41,874 nt of DNA from Parastagonospora avenae f. sp. tritici 18332-5. Its lineage: Eukaryota; Ascomycota; Dothideomycetes; Pleosporales; Phaeosphaeriaceae. Under the pieces are notes generated by a model, which worked only from the letters and a program-made list of their open reading frames with translations, was not told the origin of the DNA and searched no databases. This document shows, one piece after another, positions 25,016-38,900 of the stretch (positions are counted from its first letter, which is position 1; every line of letters begins with the position of its first letter). The position numbers were made by a program, and so were the translations under genes. The DNA is taken from assembly GCA_022559985.1 (NCBI GenBank), contig JAFJTR010000144.1, positions 1-41,874 of the forward strand. The letters run 5' to 3'.

Positions 25016-27948
25016 CTATAAATTCCCAATAACGACCATGAACCTCAGTTTCCCCTCTCCTCTAAGCCCCTTCCGCCCACTTTCCACCTCGCCATCGCCC
25101 ACACTCAAATTGACCTCGTCCAGCATCAACGTGCTGCTCTTCCATCCCCAGCTTTGGCTGAAATTGAACCGGTCGGGTGCGGATTCGTAGATACTCAGCA
25201 TCCTGCCTCCTTTGCTCGGTGAGTAGATTTTGAAGTAGGTCTTGATTGTGGGACGGCCGTCAACGTAGGGCGGGAGTGCGGGAACGGAAGAGCGGCGGAG
25301 ACGGGAGGGGTTGGGAGGCAGGTCGTCGTCTGACTCGGATGCATCGGGGTCTGAGAGAGAGGAGTACGCGGTTAGTAGGCAGGCGGGAGAGTCGCCGTCG
25401 GTGGGAGGGGATGTGGCGAGGTTTGGACTAGATGGGAGGTTAGAGTTTCGAGTCGAGAGGCGCGGGACATTGGCGCTGCGGCGGCGACCAAGACTGCTGC
25501 TCGAGAACAAGGGGTTTCGCGAAGCTGGAGAGAATAGCGAAGGGTCTGCGTCGCCTCCGCTGCCGCTCGTGTCCTCTTCGGCGGTTTGATCGTTGAGCAT
25601 AGCGCGCGCACTGCGGCGAACGTCGCGACGCTCGCTGCGCATCAGCATTTCGCGCTCAAGCTGGCCGATGCGCTCGTCGACTGAGCTGTTGTTCTGCTGA
25701 TTGAGGCTGTTGCCCTGAGCAACTTCTTCTGCTTCACGATCCTTGGCGCGGTGCAGATATACGCCGAGCTGAACATTTTTCGCTGAGCGTACTTTCTGAA
25801 TATAGATGTTCCAAAGTGAGCCAGCATATGAGACAGTCCGTGAATAGACGCGCTTCTTCTCCTTCAAGAAACGGGGATTCGGAAACTCTGCAGAGAAGCG
25901 GAATGGTGGAAATTCAGTGCAGGAGATAGGCTTCGGCTGACCAGCGTTACTTCCGCCGGCTGAGATGGGCCGAAATGACTGATCTACGCGGGCATTTGGG
26001 TTTGTAAACGTGGACGGAGTCGATGCAAAGTCAGTGGCCCACTGTGCGTCTTCCGGCTGTATCGTTGCTGATAGACGATTTGCGTGACGTTGGAAAGAGC
26101 TCGACGTGGTGACGACAGGGTCAGCACCGTTGCCGAGGACGATGTTACAGTCGGAGCTCGGGATCCAGAATCTTCGCGCCCGACCATTGCCATCCCAGCT
26201 ATCAGACTCAACCTCTGTTTCTTCAACTGTGACGACCTCCTTCTGTTTACCCTTTATCACTGCCACACCCTCATTCTTGGTCCCTGCATTGAGAGCTTCT
26301 GCTTCTGGCGGCGAGTCGCAGAGACCAAGCTCTTGTGACGACTCGTCGGCATTCAACACTCGCTGGCGAAGGGATAGCTGCTGCCACAGCGCGCTGGATA
26401 TGACTCGCTCAGGCAGAACCGGCAGTCCAAAGACGTCACGTGCAGTTCGAATGAATTCCAGCTGCTCGTAGTCCATGTGGATGTAGTGGATGCCCTCATC
26501 AAGGAGCACAAGAATGCGCTCAATGTCGGGGTTGGTGTACAGAGCAAGCCAGTCGCCATGAGTGTCTGAAGATGCATTTGTGCTTGTCAAGGCATTTTGT
26601 CGGTATACACCGTCGAAACGAACAGCCATCAGGCGAAGGGAGTTTGGTGCCTGCGGAGCGGGTTTCTTACCGCGCTGCATCAGGCCAGCCTCAACAGCAG
26701 CTTGGCGTAATCGACGGTCAAGCAAACGCTTGGATAGTACCCATCGATCCCACTCGCTATCGACGAAGAAGCCGTCTGATCCCACGAGCTCGCGGATGAT
26801 GTCACCAGGCATATCGTCCCAGTACTTGAGCGGCATCTCCCAGCCGTTCCTACTAAGCATAGCCTTGGCGGACTCAAGAATACGGTCACCTGATCTGCCG
26901 TAGTAGTTGGTCGTAACAAGGCGAATGAGATAGGCGAGCGAATCTGGAGCCATTTGCCGAAGAATCGACTCTATGGCTGAATCAATGAGGTCCTGCATTT
27001 CAAGCCAGCAGCCGGTAGCAAAGAGACCAACTGCTTCGGCATCCGCCTCCTGTGAAATATCGACACCATAGAGCTTCCTGATAGCCAGCTCGAACGATGC
27101 TTGCGTGATGTTGTCGTCGATCTGTTCTGGGTGTAGCGTGACTTCCTTGGTCCGGCTTTCGATCCATGGCTCGGAAAGGGCGGTGGTGAAGAAGGGCGCG
27201 CGGTCGAGGATCAGGCGGTGCAGGTTGTACCGCTGGCCAAATGCAATGAGGGTGATGTCAGAGTGGCGGCCTTCGAGCAAGCCGCGAGTGTAGAGGTGGT
27301 CTGGGAGAGGGATGGCGTCGTTAGAAGCTGTCTGATTTAGCCTTGCCATTGCAGAAATTCATCAAGCATACCACGAAGATAGAGAGGTCCTGTGGCATTA
27401 TTGTAAGAGGGCGCTCGCGAGTGTGACACGGTGGTCTCGCTGAACAGCTTCGACAGGGACGTCATGGTGGTCCGCTCCGACGTCACGACGTCCATGGTGG
27501 TGCGCTTCCTATTCGAGTTGTCCAGCGGGGTGGTGGGATCATCGCCGCTCTTCATCGCCTCAGGGACTTGCGTGTGCAGCTGCACTATTGGTGGGTGGGA
27601 GTCGGACACCTTCAGACGCGCAGTCCGCTTGGGCATATTGGCGATAGGGCCGAGCGATGGCGGCGATCGTGATGGGCCGGGCGCGTTGAAGCTGCTCACG
27701 TGGGATCTGGTGCCATCCGACACGACAGTGGGCGTTGCCGTGGGGAGTACATGAGGCTGGCTTGGCGAGAAGAGAGAGACATAGGGCGTGCTGTTGCTGG
27801 GACTATCGGTGGCAGATGCGACTGAGGAAAAGGACCATGTCTCTCTGAGATTCGTGGCGGGCGCCGCAGTGTGGGTGTGCAGAGTCAGGCCATCGCTATC
27901 GTGGCTGTCTGGCGCGTTGTGGGCGGAGTCCATGCTATACGCCGTCAT
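25016..27948 (-). CDS. BTB/POZ domain protein, 962 residues
   Basis: Two exons on the minus strand: 27372-27948 and 25016-27327. They are joined by a 44-nt intron with donor GTATGC, a GCTAAAT branch-like motif and acceptor CAG. Without this splice the locus reads as two overlapping frames (27337-27948 and 25016-27349). The N-terminal 190 residues are Ser/Thr/Pro-rich and probably disordered. The BTB domain spans about residues 212-310 (RHSDITLIAFGQRYNLHRLI, then APFF and LYG). An alpha-helical BACK-like region follows. The middle is long and low in complexity. The C-terminus (about 875-962) contains TYFKIYSPSKGG and a W-G-W motif in a likely folded domain. BTB proteins commonly mediate dimerisation or act as Cullin-3 adaptors; which applies here is not shown. 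Divergent from COX15. Confidence 0.85.
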
Positions 27949-28373
27949 AGGTACATGGGGGAACGCGAACGCGATGATAATGGCAGCGGGGTATCAGACG
28001 GCGGCTTGTAACACGACGAAGGGCGAAAAAGAAAGGGAGTCCCGGAAGCAAAAAAATCATGTACGAGAAGAGAAACAAGACGGACTGCAGTCGTGGGCGG
28101 GCATGGTGAGCATTGTCATGTCACGCAGCCATACTGCAAGAATGACCACGGGTGCTGATCTGTCTGATGGACCCGCTTACTGTGCCAAACGTCGCTCCCG
28201 CACACACATGATGGCGCCAGAACACGCCAACGCCGTTGATGGCCCGACACAGGACCCTGGACGCCTCCCGCCAATCAGGCCGCGGCGGAATTGGAAGCAC
28301 CAGAAAAGTCATGGCATCAATGACTGCATCGCTCTTTCCTCTTTGCTCTTTCCTCCCACTTCACCTCGCCCTC
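27949..28373. promoter_or_regulatory. Shared divergent promoter region, BTB gene and COX15
   Basis: About 425 bases lie between the BTB start codon (minus) and the chosen COX15 start (plus). No TATA box is obvious. The segment just before COX15 is C/T-rich. Confidence 0.5.
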
Positions 28374-29930
28374 ATGGTCTCCATATTCCAGGCTTTTCCA
28401 CAGCTGCGAACTGCGGCACCACGCCTCTCGCGGCGGCTGTTCGTGAGCAGGCCGTGCCTCAATTCACCGATTCGATCCTCATTCGCCGCATCGCGATCCT
28501 CCGCACCCCGGCCGTCCATCGCGCAATCGGTGAGATGGAAGTCGACCCAGCCGCTGCGAAGTAGTGCGACAATTAATGCATCGCACATCGGAGCACCAGT
28601 GCTCGAGGCAGCTACGAGGGACGCAGCCCAGGCGAGCAGCTTCCCCCAGACGTCGTCGAAGAGCGTCGCATACTGGCTGCTGGGAAGTGCCGCGAGCGTC
28701 TTCGGCATCGTCGTGTTTGGGGGTCTGACGCGCCTCACAGAGTCAGGGTAGGTGCGATGGAAATCCACACCGACGGCAACCGCTGATCTTGGCAGACTGA
28801 GCATCACCGAATGGCGTCCGGTCACGGGCTCGCTGTGGCCCGGCAGCCAGGAAGAGTGGGAGAGCGAGTGGACCAAGTACAAGTCGTCGCCCGAGTTTGC
28901 CCAGCTCAACTCGAGTATGACCCTGCCCGAGTTCAAGCAAATATACTTCATGGAGTGGGCGCACCGTCTGTGGGGCCGAGTCATCGGCGTCACCTTCCTG
29001 ATCCCCACCGCCTACTTCATCGCACGCAAAAAGGTCGCGCCCTCGATGGCACTGAAGCTTGTCGGCATCTGCGGCATGATCGGCTGTCAGGGCCTCATCG
29101 GCTGGTGGATGGTCAAGAGTGGTCTCAAGGACGACCTGTTCGACCCCGGCAGCCATCCGCGCGTCAGCCAGTATCGACTCACGGCCCATCTCGGCGCGGC
29201 CTTTACCGTCTACTGTTCCATGGTCCTGGCGGGTCTCTCGATCCTCAAGGAACATCGCATGCTGGCAGATCCTGCAAAGGCTGCCGAAAAGATCAGAACG
29301 CTTCAGCATCCTGCCTTGCGCTTCTTCCGCGGCTCCGTCACCGGTCTAGTATTGCTGGTCTTCACTACCGCCATGTCGGGCGCCCTCGTCGCTGGACTCG
29401 ATGCTGGCCTCATCTACAACGAGTTCCCCTGGATGGGCATTGGCCTCGCACCACCAAAGAAGGAGCTGTTTGACCCCTTCTACAGCCACGTGCCAGATCA
29501 GTCCGATCTGTGGTGGCGCAACATGCTCGAGAACCCATCGCTCGTCCAGCTTGACCATCGCATGTTGGCTACGACCACATTCACTGCTATCATCTCGTTG
29601 TTTGCTTACACTCGCTTCTCCAAGGGCGTTCGCAGCAAGCTTCCCAAGGACGCCCGGAATGGTGTCCTCGGCGTTGTCCACCTCGTGTCGCTGCAGGTCG
29701 CTCTTGGTATCAGCACATTGATCTACATGGTTCCCACTTGGCTGGCTTCAGCACACCAAGCTGGCGCCCTCGCGCTCCTGACTGGTGCTGTTGTGCTCTA
29801 CAGCCGCATCTCTATGCCCAGGCGGGCGATCCTACGCCAGATCATGGCGCCACATGCCGTTCGTACTTCTGCCGCACCACACATCAATGCTCGACTCGGG
29901 GCTACAAATGCCGCCCAGAAGAGTTTGTAA
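28374..29930 (+). CDS. COX15: Heme a synthase, mitochondrial inner membrane
   Basis: Two exons, 28374-28747 and 28796-29930, joined by a 48-nt intron, give 502 residues, close to the usual length. COX15 oxidises heme o to heme a for cytochrome c oxidase in the inner mitochondrial membrane. The splice completes the family motif GGLTRLTESG|LSITEWRPVTG. Conserved histidines, the heme ligands, sit at about residues 181 (EWAHRLWG), 256 (LTAHLGAA), 379 (LDHRML) and 445 (SAHQAG), each next to a hydrophobic membrane segment. The N-terminus (MVSIFQAF, then many Arg and Ser) is a plausible mitochondrial targeting peptide. Upstream in-frame ATGs (28236, and within 28310-28325) make the start slightly uncertain. 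Confidence 0.95.
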
Positions 29931-32900
29931 AACACGCTTGACGTTATAGATTTGCCTGTACAATACTAGAAGTAGCAAACCGCTTTGACGGCCTGTATAT
30001 TACGTAGGTTGAAGGTAGAGACCCATCACACTCGTTCCCTTCCTCCCAACATCATTATTCCCTTTCTCCAATCATTTGTTATCCCTCTATCCCCTTATCA
30101 TGACCTCATGCTCTATCTCGGTTTCACTCTTATACGGACCAGGCCATGTCTACCTACAGGCTTCCAATCACATCCAGCCAAGCGTTATCAGATCGAAGGT
30201 TCTCCCAATGCCCCCCTGTTCATACTTTCAGGCAGTGCTACCTGGCGATTGCCTGTGCCTATATATACGACGTGCACATATTCTCCCACGCATCCGTCTT
30301 GTCTTCTCACAACTGCTAACCGGTCCATTACGCAACTATCAACAGCTTCATCAACTCAGTCATATTCGAATACCTCCGCAATGGCAAACATTGAAGCTCT
30401 ATACGAGACAGGCGAGCGTCACACACGCTACGCACGAGATACAAACCTCTTTCTGGTTGAACTCATCACTACTGCCAAGCGAATGACGACCGCCGACAAG
30501 TGGCAACACCGGACTGAATACTCGACCGAAACGCATATCAAAGACTCGTCAACCCGTGTTTTCAAAGAAGCAGCGAAGCTCCTTAGATCTGACGCGGGTG
30601 AGTCTATTGTTCTCTCGCGACTGTGCAAACTTGTCTTGGATCGCGCAATCCTCGACCGCAAAGACCAAGCATCCTTCTTTTGAGTTATATGACGCGAAGC
30701 GACCAGTTGGGGCGGATTTACGATACACACATCTACTTCATCAAAGCCTTGGAGGAGATGCGTCGCACACTGCTACCCCTGTTTGAGGCCACGATGACGT
30801 CGAGTCCTACGGTACCAAAGCCTCGAAGTTGGTCCCTATACGGAGCGCTCAAAGTGGAACAACCCAGAGATCAAACTGCCACAACAAAATCTATCGTCAG
30901 CCTGGGCAAGAAATCGAATTCTAGCGACGAGACGACCAATTTATTCTGGTCAATCATATACGCCTATGTCCGCGATCTTCTGGAAATTCGTGCACATCTA
31001 GACGGGCTCACGACACAACATGATCGCAAGGAAATCTCACTGATGGTATTGTATCCCATCGTACATGCTGCTTTATACTTGGTTGAGGAGCGCACAGTAG
31101 CCTTGCTTGACGAAGAGTCTAGGATTCTGGCATCCTGCCCAGAGGAACTTAGCCTAGAATTCAAGGGACATGGTGTCGCCGTGTACTCCACTTTGTCTTC
31201 CAAGAGCACGAGTTTCATGCTCGCAAGGAGACGAACATGATGACTCGAGCCAAACAGGAAGCACTCGCAAAGGTTGGCCTTGACTTCTTCCTGTCACCAA
31301 TAGTTGCTGAGGTTCTCCAATACCGTTCTTCAAAGCCCAAAAGAGATACGGAATACCTCGCCAGATTGGCACGAACTGATAAAGCCCTCCCGTTTGGCGA
31401 ATCCTTGGCCACTAAGGACAAGCAGGTACCGGATGTGAAGAAGGGTGGCGCGCTCTATGAGGCCTGTTGGTACGAGGACACAATAAACGTGCTCCTGTAA
31501 GAATATTCGCGTATGGCAAGCTTGGACAAGCTAGTTGGTCAGCCTCGCTTCCCGATACATGATGCTTTGACTGGCATACTTAGTCAGAGTCTACTCGGCC
31601 TGACCAAGAAGCATGAAGACCTGTCAGCAACTTGCCTCTTCCACATCGTTCTAGACATGCAGAAACGCTTAGCGGCGGATGGAGATCGCATCTACTAAGA
31701 GGCACAAGGAATTGCTCGGCAACTTGATAAGGCCTACAACGAGTACTATCAATTGCTAGAGAACCCTCCACGCTTCGTGATATCCCCAATCGACATCGCC
31801 CGAAAGCAGATCCTGGCTGACCCGATGGTAATCACGCCAAAGTTCGGCCAGAAAAGGTTGCGCGCCCTCAGCAATGCGGATCAGGTGCTCGGCAACACGG
31901 AGGCACACTTGTTTAAGTCAGAGCCGAATGCACTCAAGCGATACAATCCTGCCCTGTCTGGTCACCTGGCATTCGCAGCTATTGACGGCTTTCGCAAAGG
32001 AACTGCACAAATCGACGAGATAGCCCCCAACATCCTGGCTTTCGTGTTCTTGTACGTTGGGTTGAAGATGAACAACTGCTTGTCCCGAGACTATCCAGAC
32101 GCGGAACAAGTCATAGCCTGGTTCGGGGAGCAGTCTGTATGTGGTCCGAATGGGCGGCCACAAACTATGTTCGACCTTCTCAGTCATCTACGGATAGTGA
32201 TCAGGCGGCAAGTGCGATGGGACTTCCAACCCGAAGCTGCAATCGAGACACTTTTCCGTCCCTTCCTTGCCGACAGTAGCAAAGAGCACTGGGATAACTT
32301 GTGTGCTCATCTCATCGAACAGTATCGAGTCTCTTCAATTGCAAAGAATAGGGACGCTACCGAGACTGGAAATGATCTACAGACCAGCGAAAGCGAATCT
32401 GCTGTAACGAGAATCCCCTTGGCCTCAAAGGTCAAATCCAAGCCCTCTAAAAAGATTTCACCAAAGTCATCAAACTCGACAGCCCGTCCCACGGACCTAC
32501 TGCTTACCATGCAGTCCCTGTACACGCGAGACATGCAACTCCGCGCATCGTTCAACTTCCTCGCCTTCCGCACGCGCGTCACGCGCATACTTGAGCTCTG
32601 CGCTGAGCTCCTGATCCAAAACGGAATCTGCATTGTAGACAAATACATGGGCGAACCACAATTGTCAAAGACGGGGTTGAGAAGATGATTGAGGATGTTG
32701 TGGCGAACAAAGGGAGGATGGAGGTTGATGCTGCGGAGGCGATGTGTGGGTGGAAGGAGTAGGGAGGGGTATCTTTACGAGGTCACGACGGTTGCGAACC
32801 CAAGCGCAACCGCGTCGGAGCCTCAGCTCCAGATTCCGGTCTATCACAACATCGACATGTTGACAAAACTCCAATCCCTCTTCATCCCTACCATTCAACT

Positions 32901-35900
32901 CCGCGCCTCCTTCAATTTCATCAGCTTCCGCACGTGCATCTACCTGATCCTGGTACTCTGCAAAGAGCGATGTTGGGCAGTTGGCGTTCGAATGAGTCCT
33001 GAATACCTAAGCAAGCCTGAAGAACTCGCATACTATGCTCACGCCTTCTTCCTAGCTTTAGAGTAAGTTTCGAAGCTCAGTGCCATTGCAGCCGAATTAG
33101 CAGAGACGATTGAAGGTGTGGCGAAAGAGATGGGACGCGCGGAATTGGATCTCGCGGAAGAGTTGTGGGGACTTGGGAGCGGGAGGGATCGTGCTTCATG
33201 ATTAGATGGCTAGATCTTGGGGATATGTTAGGGCGATGATAGGAATTTGCTATAATGCAAGATAAAGTTCTTGTGGACTATAACCCATGTCCGAAACGAC
33301 GTGACGTGTAACATCTCTACATCCTTCACGCCACACCAGAGCGCTCGTGGATACTCCATCATGTAACGCGCTCGTATTCAATGCTTCATGAGCATTCGTG
33401 AGCCGGCCCAAAGCAGCGTGTCAACCTTCAGACCGCAAAACATTCATCCGCCGCCCATTTTTACTTCTACCCCTTCGTTCCTCCCTCCCTCTCTACAACT
33501 CACTCTTCCCCCCCTCCCCAACCCACCCATCCCCCACCCCCTTCATCCACTGCACCCCCACCACCTCCAACCCCCATTTCCCCACCCACTCCGCCGCCCC
33601 AAACCCCCTCCTCTGCACAAACTCCTCGCCGCCTACATCCCCCTTGCCGAGCTTTAATCCCGCCGGCTCCCGAAAGAGCAGGAATAAATACCGGTGCGGC
33701 CCGCTCTCGTCCTTGGGTCCCGGGGCAAGGTACGGCGTTAGCGTTATACCGGAATCGGTTATGCATGTAGAGGGGGAAGGAGAGGTAGAAGAGGTGGGAC
33801 GGATGGAAGATACGATCCAGTGGCGCCAGTATGCGAATTTTGGATCAGAGGGGGTGGGCGCGTCGGGGTCGATGAGCATTAGCGTGTACGTTTCTGACTC
33901 AGACTCGGGTGAGGATGAGGAGGTCGGAGAGATGGAGATCTTAGGCGTTCCTGCGACTTGGCTGACGCGCACAAAGCCGCCATTTGCTGGCGAGATGGAG
34001 GGGTAGGATATATTTAGGTGGAATTTGGGGGTGAATGTGCTGGGGATGAGGGGGGAGGGGAGGAGGTCTGCGGTTTTGAGCGATTCGAGTAATGACATGG
34101 TAACGAATGAAGATGATACTTTTGGGCAATTGGAATCATGTGTTAGTTTTGAAGTGAAGATATATATACTACGTGCTGGTGTGTTCGGCATAGAGATGGG
34201 GCGAATGTCTTGTCGGGAGGGTGATTGGTGGAAGATTTGGTGGTTGGAGGCTTGTGGGCCCGCTTTGGACTTGGCTGTACAGTGCTGATACTATGAGTGA
34301 GGCTCTGGGTCCGAGGCTCTCGGTACGATATTCATATGGTTGACGGTTCGATGGAAGCTCAGACGTGCTCGAATTAAGATGTGCACTAATGCCCAAGACG
34401 GACTAGCTTCTTCCGGGCTACTCTTTCGTTTTTCACGACGTCTTGTCTCAAGCCATCGCTAATGTGTCTGTGATGTACATAGAAAATTTGATGTCTACTA
34501 ATGTCATACCGTTTGATGTGGCGCGAGTCAATTAATGGCTCATCATGCTCGGGCATCTCATGTTTCTTTTGTCGAGCACGTCAAGTCACGGTCTGTCGGA
34601 TCACAAGTATCGTCAATATCTCAACTACGCGATCAGGCGCACTGATCTCGGTCACGCGGTCAGACGCGCTGATCGCAGCGTCCGAGCAGCGCTCAGACCA
34701 GAACCCCTGAGCCCATCTCTTCTGTAGTTCTCCTCCTTAGTACAATGAAAACAACAACAATCACCGAACAGAATGCATTCCTAGTTATCGTTATTTCCTT
34801 TCAGTACTAGTGCGAAGCCCTACCAACACGGTCAGTAATTGTAGGAGGTAGGTGTGAAAGGCATACATTGAAAAGTTATCTAATGTCCTGAATGAGTATT
34901 AGTGACTGATGGGGTTGTTCTCAAGATCGGAGGTGAGCACGGTGTTGTCACAGTGTACGTCACACAAGTTTCTCGCTGCAAGGAGTAGATAATGCAGCGC
35001 TGGGTAGAACCACCTCATCCGCCGCACCCTCCCAAGCCACCCATTCGGGCGAAAGCCCAAGCTTCTGAGGTATAAAGACGGCGTCATCCATGCCAGCCTT
35101 CCTATTGGAAGTCTCATTGGACCCGTAGTTGACCCAGGAGTTCTGACCACGAAGCTCAGTAGCTGGGGCGCGGCGTGCCAGAGGCGAGTACATGGTAGCA
35201 TGACCACGCCAAGCGTTATCCTCGCCTGCCGCACGGAAGCCCAGATCCTCCTTCGCATGGCCGAAGAAATCGTGCACGATGCGGAAGATGTCGTTAAGGA
35301 GCACTGGCTGGCCAGAGATGATCTCGTCAGTGAGCACGAGCATCGGGTTGGGATCATCATCTTGCTCAAGGCCCAACGCGGAGCCTTGCTCGTCGGAGCC
35401 AAATGCACCGCGTGTGGAAGTGACGTAGAAGTGGTTGTTCTCAGAGATGTCAAGGATGGCTTTGCGAAGATTGGCGTACGGCGGATCCGTCTGAGCGAAC
35501 TCGGCCTATAGGCCTGTACGCTTGATGAACTGCCACTGCGCCCGGGTCTCGTCGCAGAGAGCTTGGTAGGAGGCAATAACGAGAGGATCCTCAGGGGCGT
35601 GCTTCATCTCATCGTAGAGCTGAGCGACTGCCTTTGAGCGGAGGATGTTTAGCGTCTGATAGACCTTGAGGAACGGAAGCGTGATGCCAACGGACCTACA
35701 GTATGCTTCAGTCGCACTACGCGCTGGTAGATACGGTCCGAAAGTCATGTCTGTGCCATCTATGTTGAAAGTGGCTGGAAGGCCCTGTAGTGGCTCGTTG
35801 TGCTCCTCCCGCTCTGGGACCATATCACAAGAGACCATACCACGAGAGACAGTATTGCAAGACGATGCTTTTGCTGAAGTGAAGTGTGTCATATCCGTTG

Positions 35901-38900
35901 GCTGATGTGAGTGTCTTGTTGTATGAGAAGCTGCCATACAAAGTGATGATGATATATAGCCATCTGTCAGATCTAAAGGGGTTCTTGAAAAAATGTTGAT
36001 GATTGAAGTGATTGATTGTCCTCGTCTTGTCTGATCTATGAACAGGTGGCTTTTATCCCCCGCCCTTGTGCGACCAGCCGCGCGGTCCATTCCATGCAGT
36101 TCCATTCCAGCTGAGCCTGTGATGCGGCCAGCCTTGCTCATATCTGACACCATCGTACAGTCCTATCCGAAATCAGTGTCACCCCAAATGTTTTTACACA
36201 CACACATATCCCGGTCTGACAGACAGGGGTCTGCATATGATCTTACCTGGTTTGTGCCAACGCAAAACTAAGCGAGTGATCGCTGACCTTATGAATAGAG
36301 CGGTTCAGTCCGCTCTTGCAACTAGCCATCTACTGCTAGGAAGCTTACTCGATACGCTTTAAGCTATCTGAAATAACCTAATCATACAAGTGTCCCGCAT
36401 TGTCAGGAACGCTGGGTGAGATTACACTGACAGCTTTGTGATGTGCTTGAAACGAAAGCCTGTAAAGAACACGACTCATGAGCGTGTCAGCAGCTATATC
36501 AGAGGACCTCTGAGATGATTTGCTTTGTCCGATAGATTCTTCTCGAAAATACTTGCGCTGGCTTTCACCACACATTACGCAGTGATGCTATCTACAACAC
36601 ACCACCGTCCACAGCACAGCACAGCACAGTACTGTAGAGTACCGACCTATCCAACACATGCACAATGGCGCCTACGCTCTCCGCTTCTCAACACAGGCAA
36701 GTTAGTAGGATGCTCAAGAACAGACAGCTGAATGCCACCCAAATGGCTGCCAAAGCCGGGTGCAGTAAGCGCACGATCCAAAGGCTGCAGCAAAACATGC
36801 ACTGCTATAGCGATACCAAGGCTCCCTCGACCAGAGTAGGTAGACGTCGGTCCATGACGCCGCACGTGCTCGATGCTCTTTGCAAAAAGCTTCTCGCAGA
36901 ACCGGGATTGTATCAGGACGAAATGGCTCGTTTCGTACACAACGAGTTCGGCATCGAGGTGTCGCAGGCAAGCGTAAGCAGGGCGTTGGCGTCTATTGAG
37001 TGGTCGAAGAAGACCACTCAGCAAGTCGCACGGGAACAGAATGCAGATCTTCAAAGCTACTACTTCTACAAGGTCTCGCAATTTCGATCCTACTAGCTCG
37101 TCTTCATCGACGAGTCTGGCTGCGACAAACGCATCGGCACCCGGCGCACCGGCTGGTCGCCTATCGGCACGACCCCCGTTCAAGTGACTCGATTCCACCG
37201 CGATCGGCGACATCAGATCCTGGCAGCATACACTCAGGATGGCGTCCTGCTCTCGCGTGTGTACCAAGGGGGCACGGATAGCGCGTTGTTCGACGACTTT
37301 GTAGCACAGCTTCTGCAGCATTGCGGTACTGGATCTGACAGACACTCTGTGCTTGTGATAGACAATGCATCTTTCCACCAATCTAATCGACTGCGACAGA
37401 TGTGCGAGGAAGCTGGTGTGACGCTGCTGTATCTGTCTCTATACTTGCCGCGCTTCAACCCAATTGAGGAGTTCTTCGCGGAGCTAAAAGCTTTTATCAA
37501 GAAGAACTGGCAGGTGTTCGAAGAAGCGCTAGGACAGGGCTTTGATGTGTTTCTACAGTGGTGTATTGACGAGGTGGGCGAGAGACAAGACAGCGCAAGA
37601 GGCCACTTTAGACACGCCGGCATTACAGTAGAAGAGCCTTAATTATACAAGCAAGATAGTGTGCTGGCAAGGGTTTCCATAGGCTATAGAATATTTATCG
37701 CTTTAATTGTCGAGCGCTCTAGGTCCCGAAAGCACATCGTTCCCATCATTGCCTTTGTACTGCTCTACCTAGTCCGGTATCTCACGTACAAACCGCTTCG
37801 CTACGCCGGCCTGGACGCCGTCTTTGATGAAAAAGTCGGGGTCTTGGTCACGGTGGATCTGCACCAGGTCAAGGCCCTCCTTTAAAGCAATCTCGCGAAC
37901 GCGCTGAACACCCTCCCGAAGATCGTCTCGCTTGACTCGGGTCATCTGCCATTCGCTGTACTCTTCTACAGCAGTATCACAAAAGCCCGGGATAACCAAG
38001 CGACGTGATAAGGAAGGCAAAGCTGACTGCGTTGCAGTGTCACTGTGCGAGCCTGGGAGCACGTTCGTGATGACGATTGAAGGGAGCTTCAAGTCAGACT
38101 TGTCAGCCGTTTTATGATGCCGCGCATACTGCTGCCGTATGTCATCAGGAACATCATCGTGGGTTTCTAGTGGATTTCCTCGTTGCACATGCAGAACGAG
38201 GGCTTGCATCTCGCGCGTCTTGAGCGGGTGGTGCTTCTTGCCATTCGGATCTTGCCAGCAGTACGGCCCGCGAGGGCAGGGTGGGCCAGGACACCGCATC
38301 ATCTCATACACACCTTTCCATGCGGGAGGCTGTCCTGTCGCCTCTTGCTCCGTGTCAATCTCGACGGCTCGCTCAGCGAGCATCCGCCGGGTGGCAGACC
38401 CTGACCCTTGTTTGCCTGCCCTCTTTGCTGGGGATACAAGCGCGCCATGGTCTTCTGCAAGGTAATTGAACGTCATCTCGACTATCAGCTTCTTACCAGC
38501 GCGAAAGAGCTCTCCCCACTCCACGAGCTGTCGTTCTACAGTAGTCTAATCGATGATGGTCTCATCGAATCGCCTGACTAGCGGCCGTTCTGAACGACCT
38601 GTGTTTTTGACGACCACATTGACATCATCACATGTAATCTTCCCGTGCTTCGACAGCTTCCTCCGCACAAGCCTGCGAAGCTTAGAGCGCAGAATGAACG
38701 ACCAGTGGTACTGCGGAGCGAGCACAAGATCCTGCTCAGTGTCCTTGCAGATGAGCTTGTTGTTCAGCGTGACCTTCCACACGATCGAGTAATGCAGACA
38801 GGTTAGCGGACGCTCATCGTACGCCTTAACTTAATTTAATCCCACTCGGACCACTCTAGCAGCTCAAGCTTAGCTGGACGCAACACGCGGGTTGTACTCT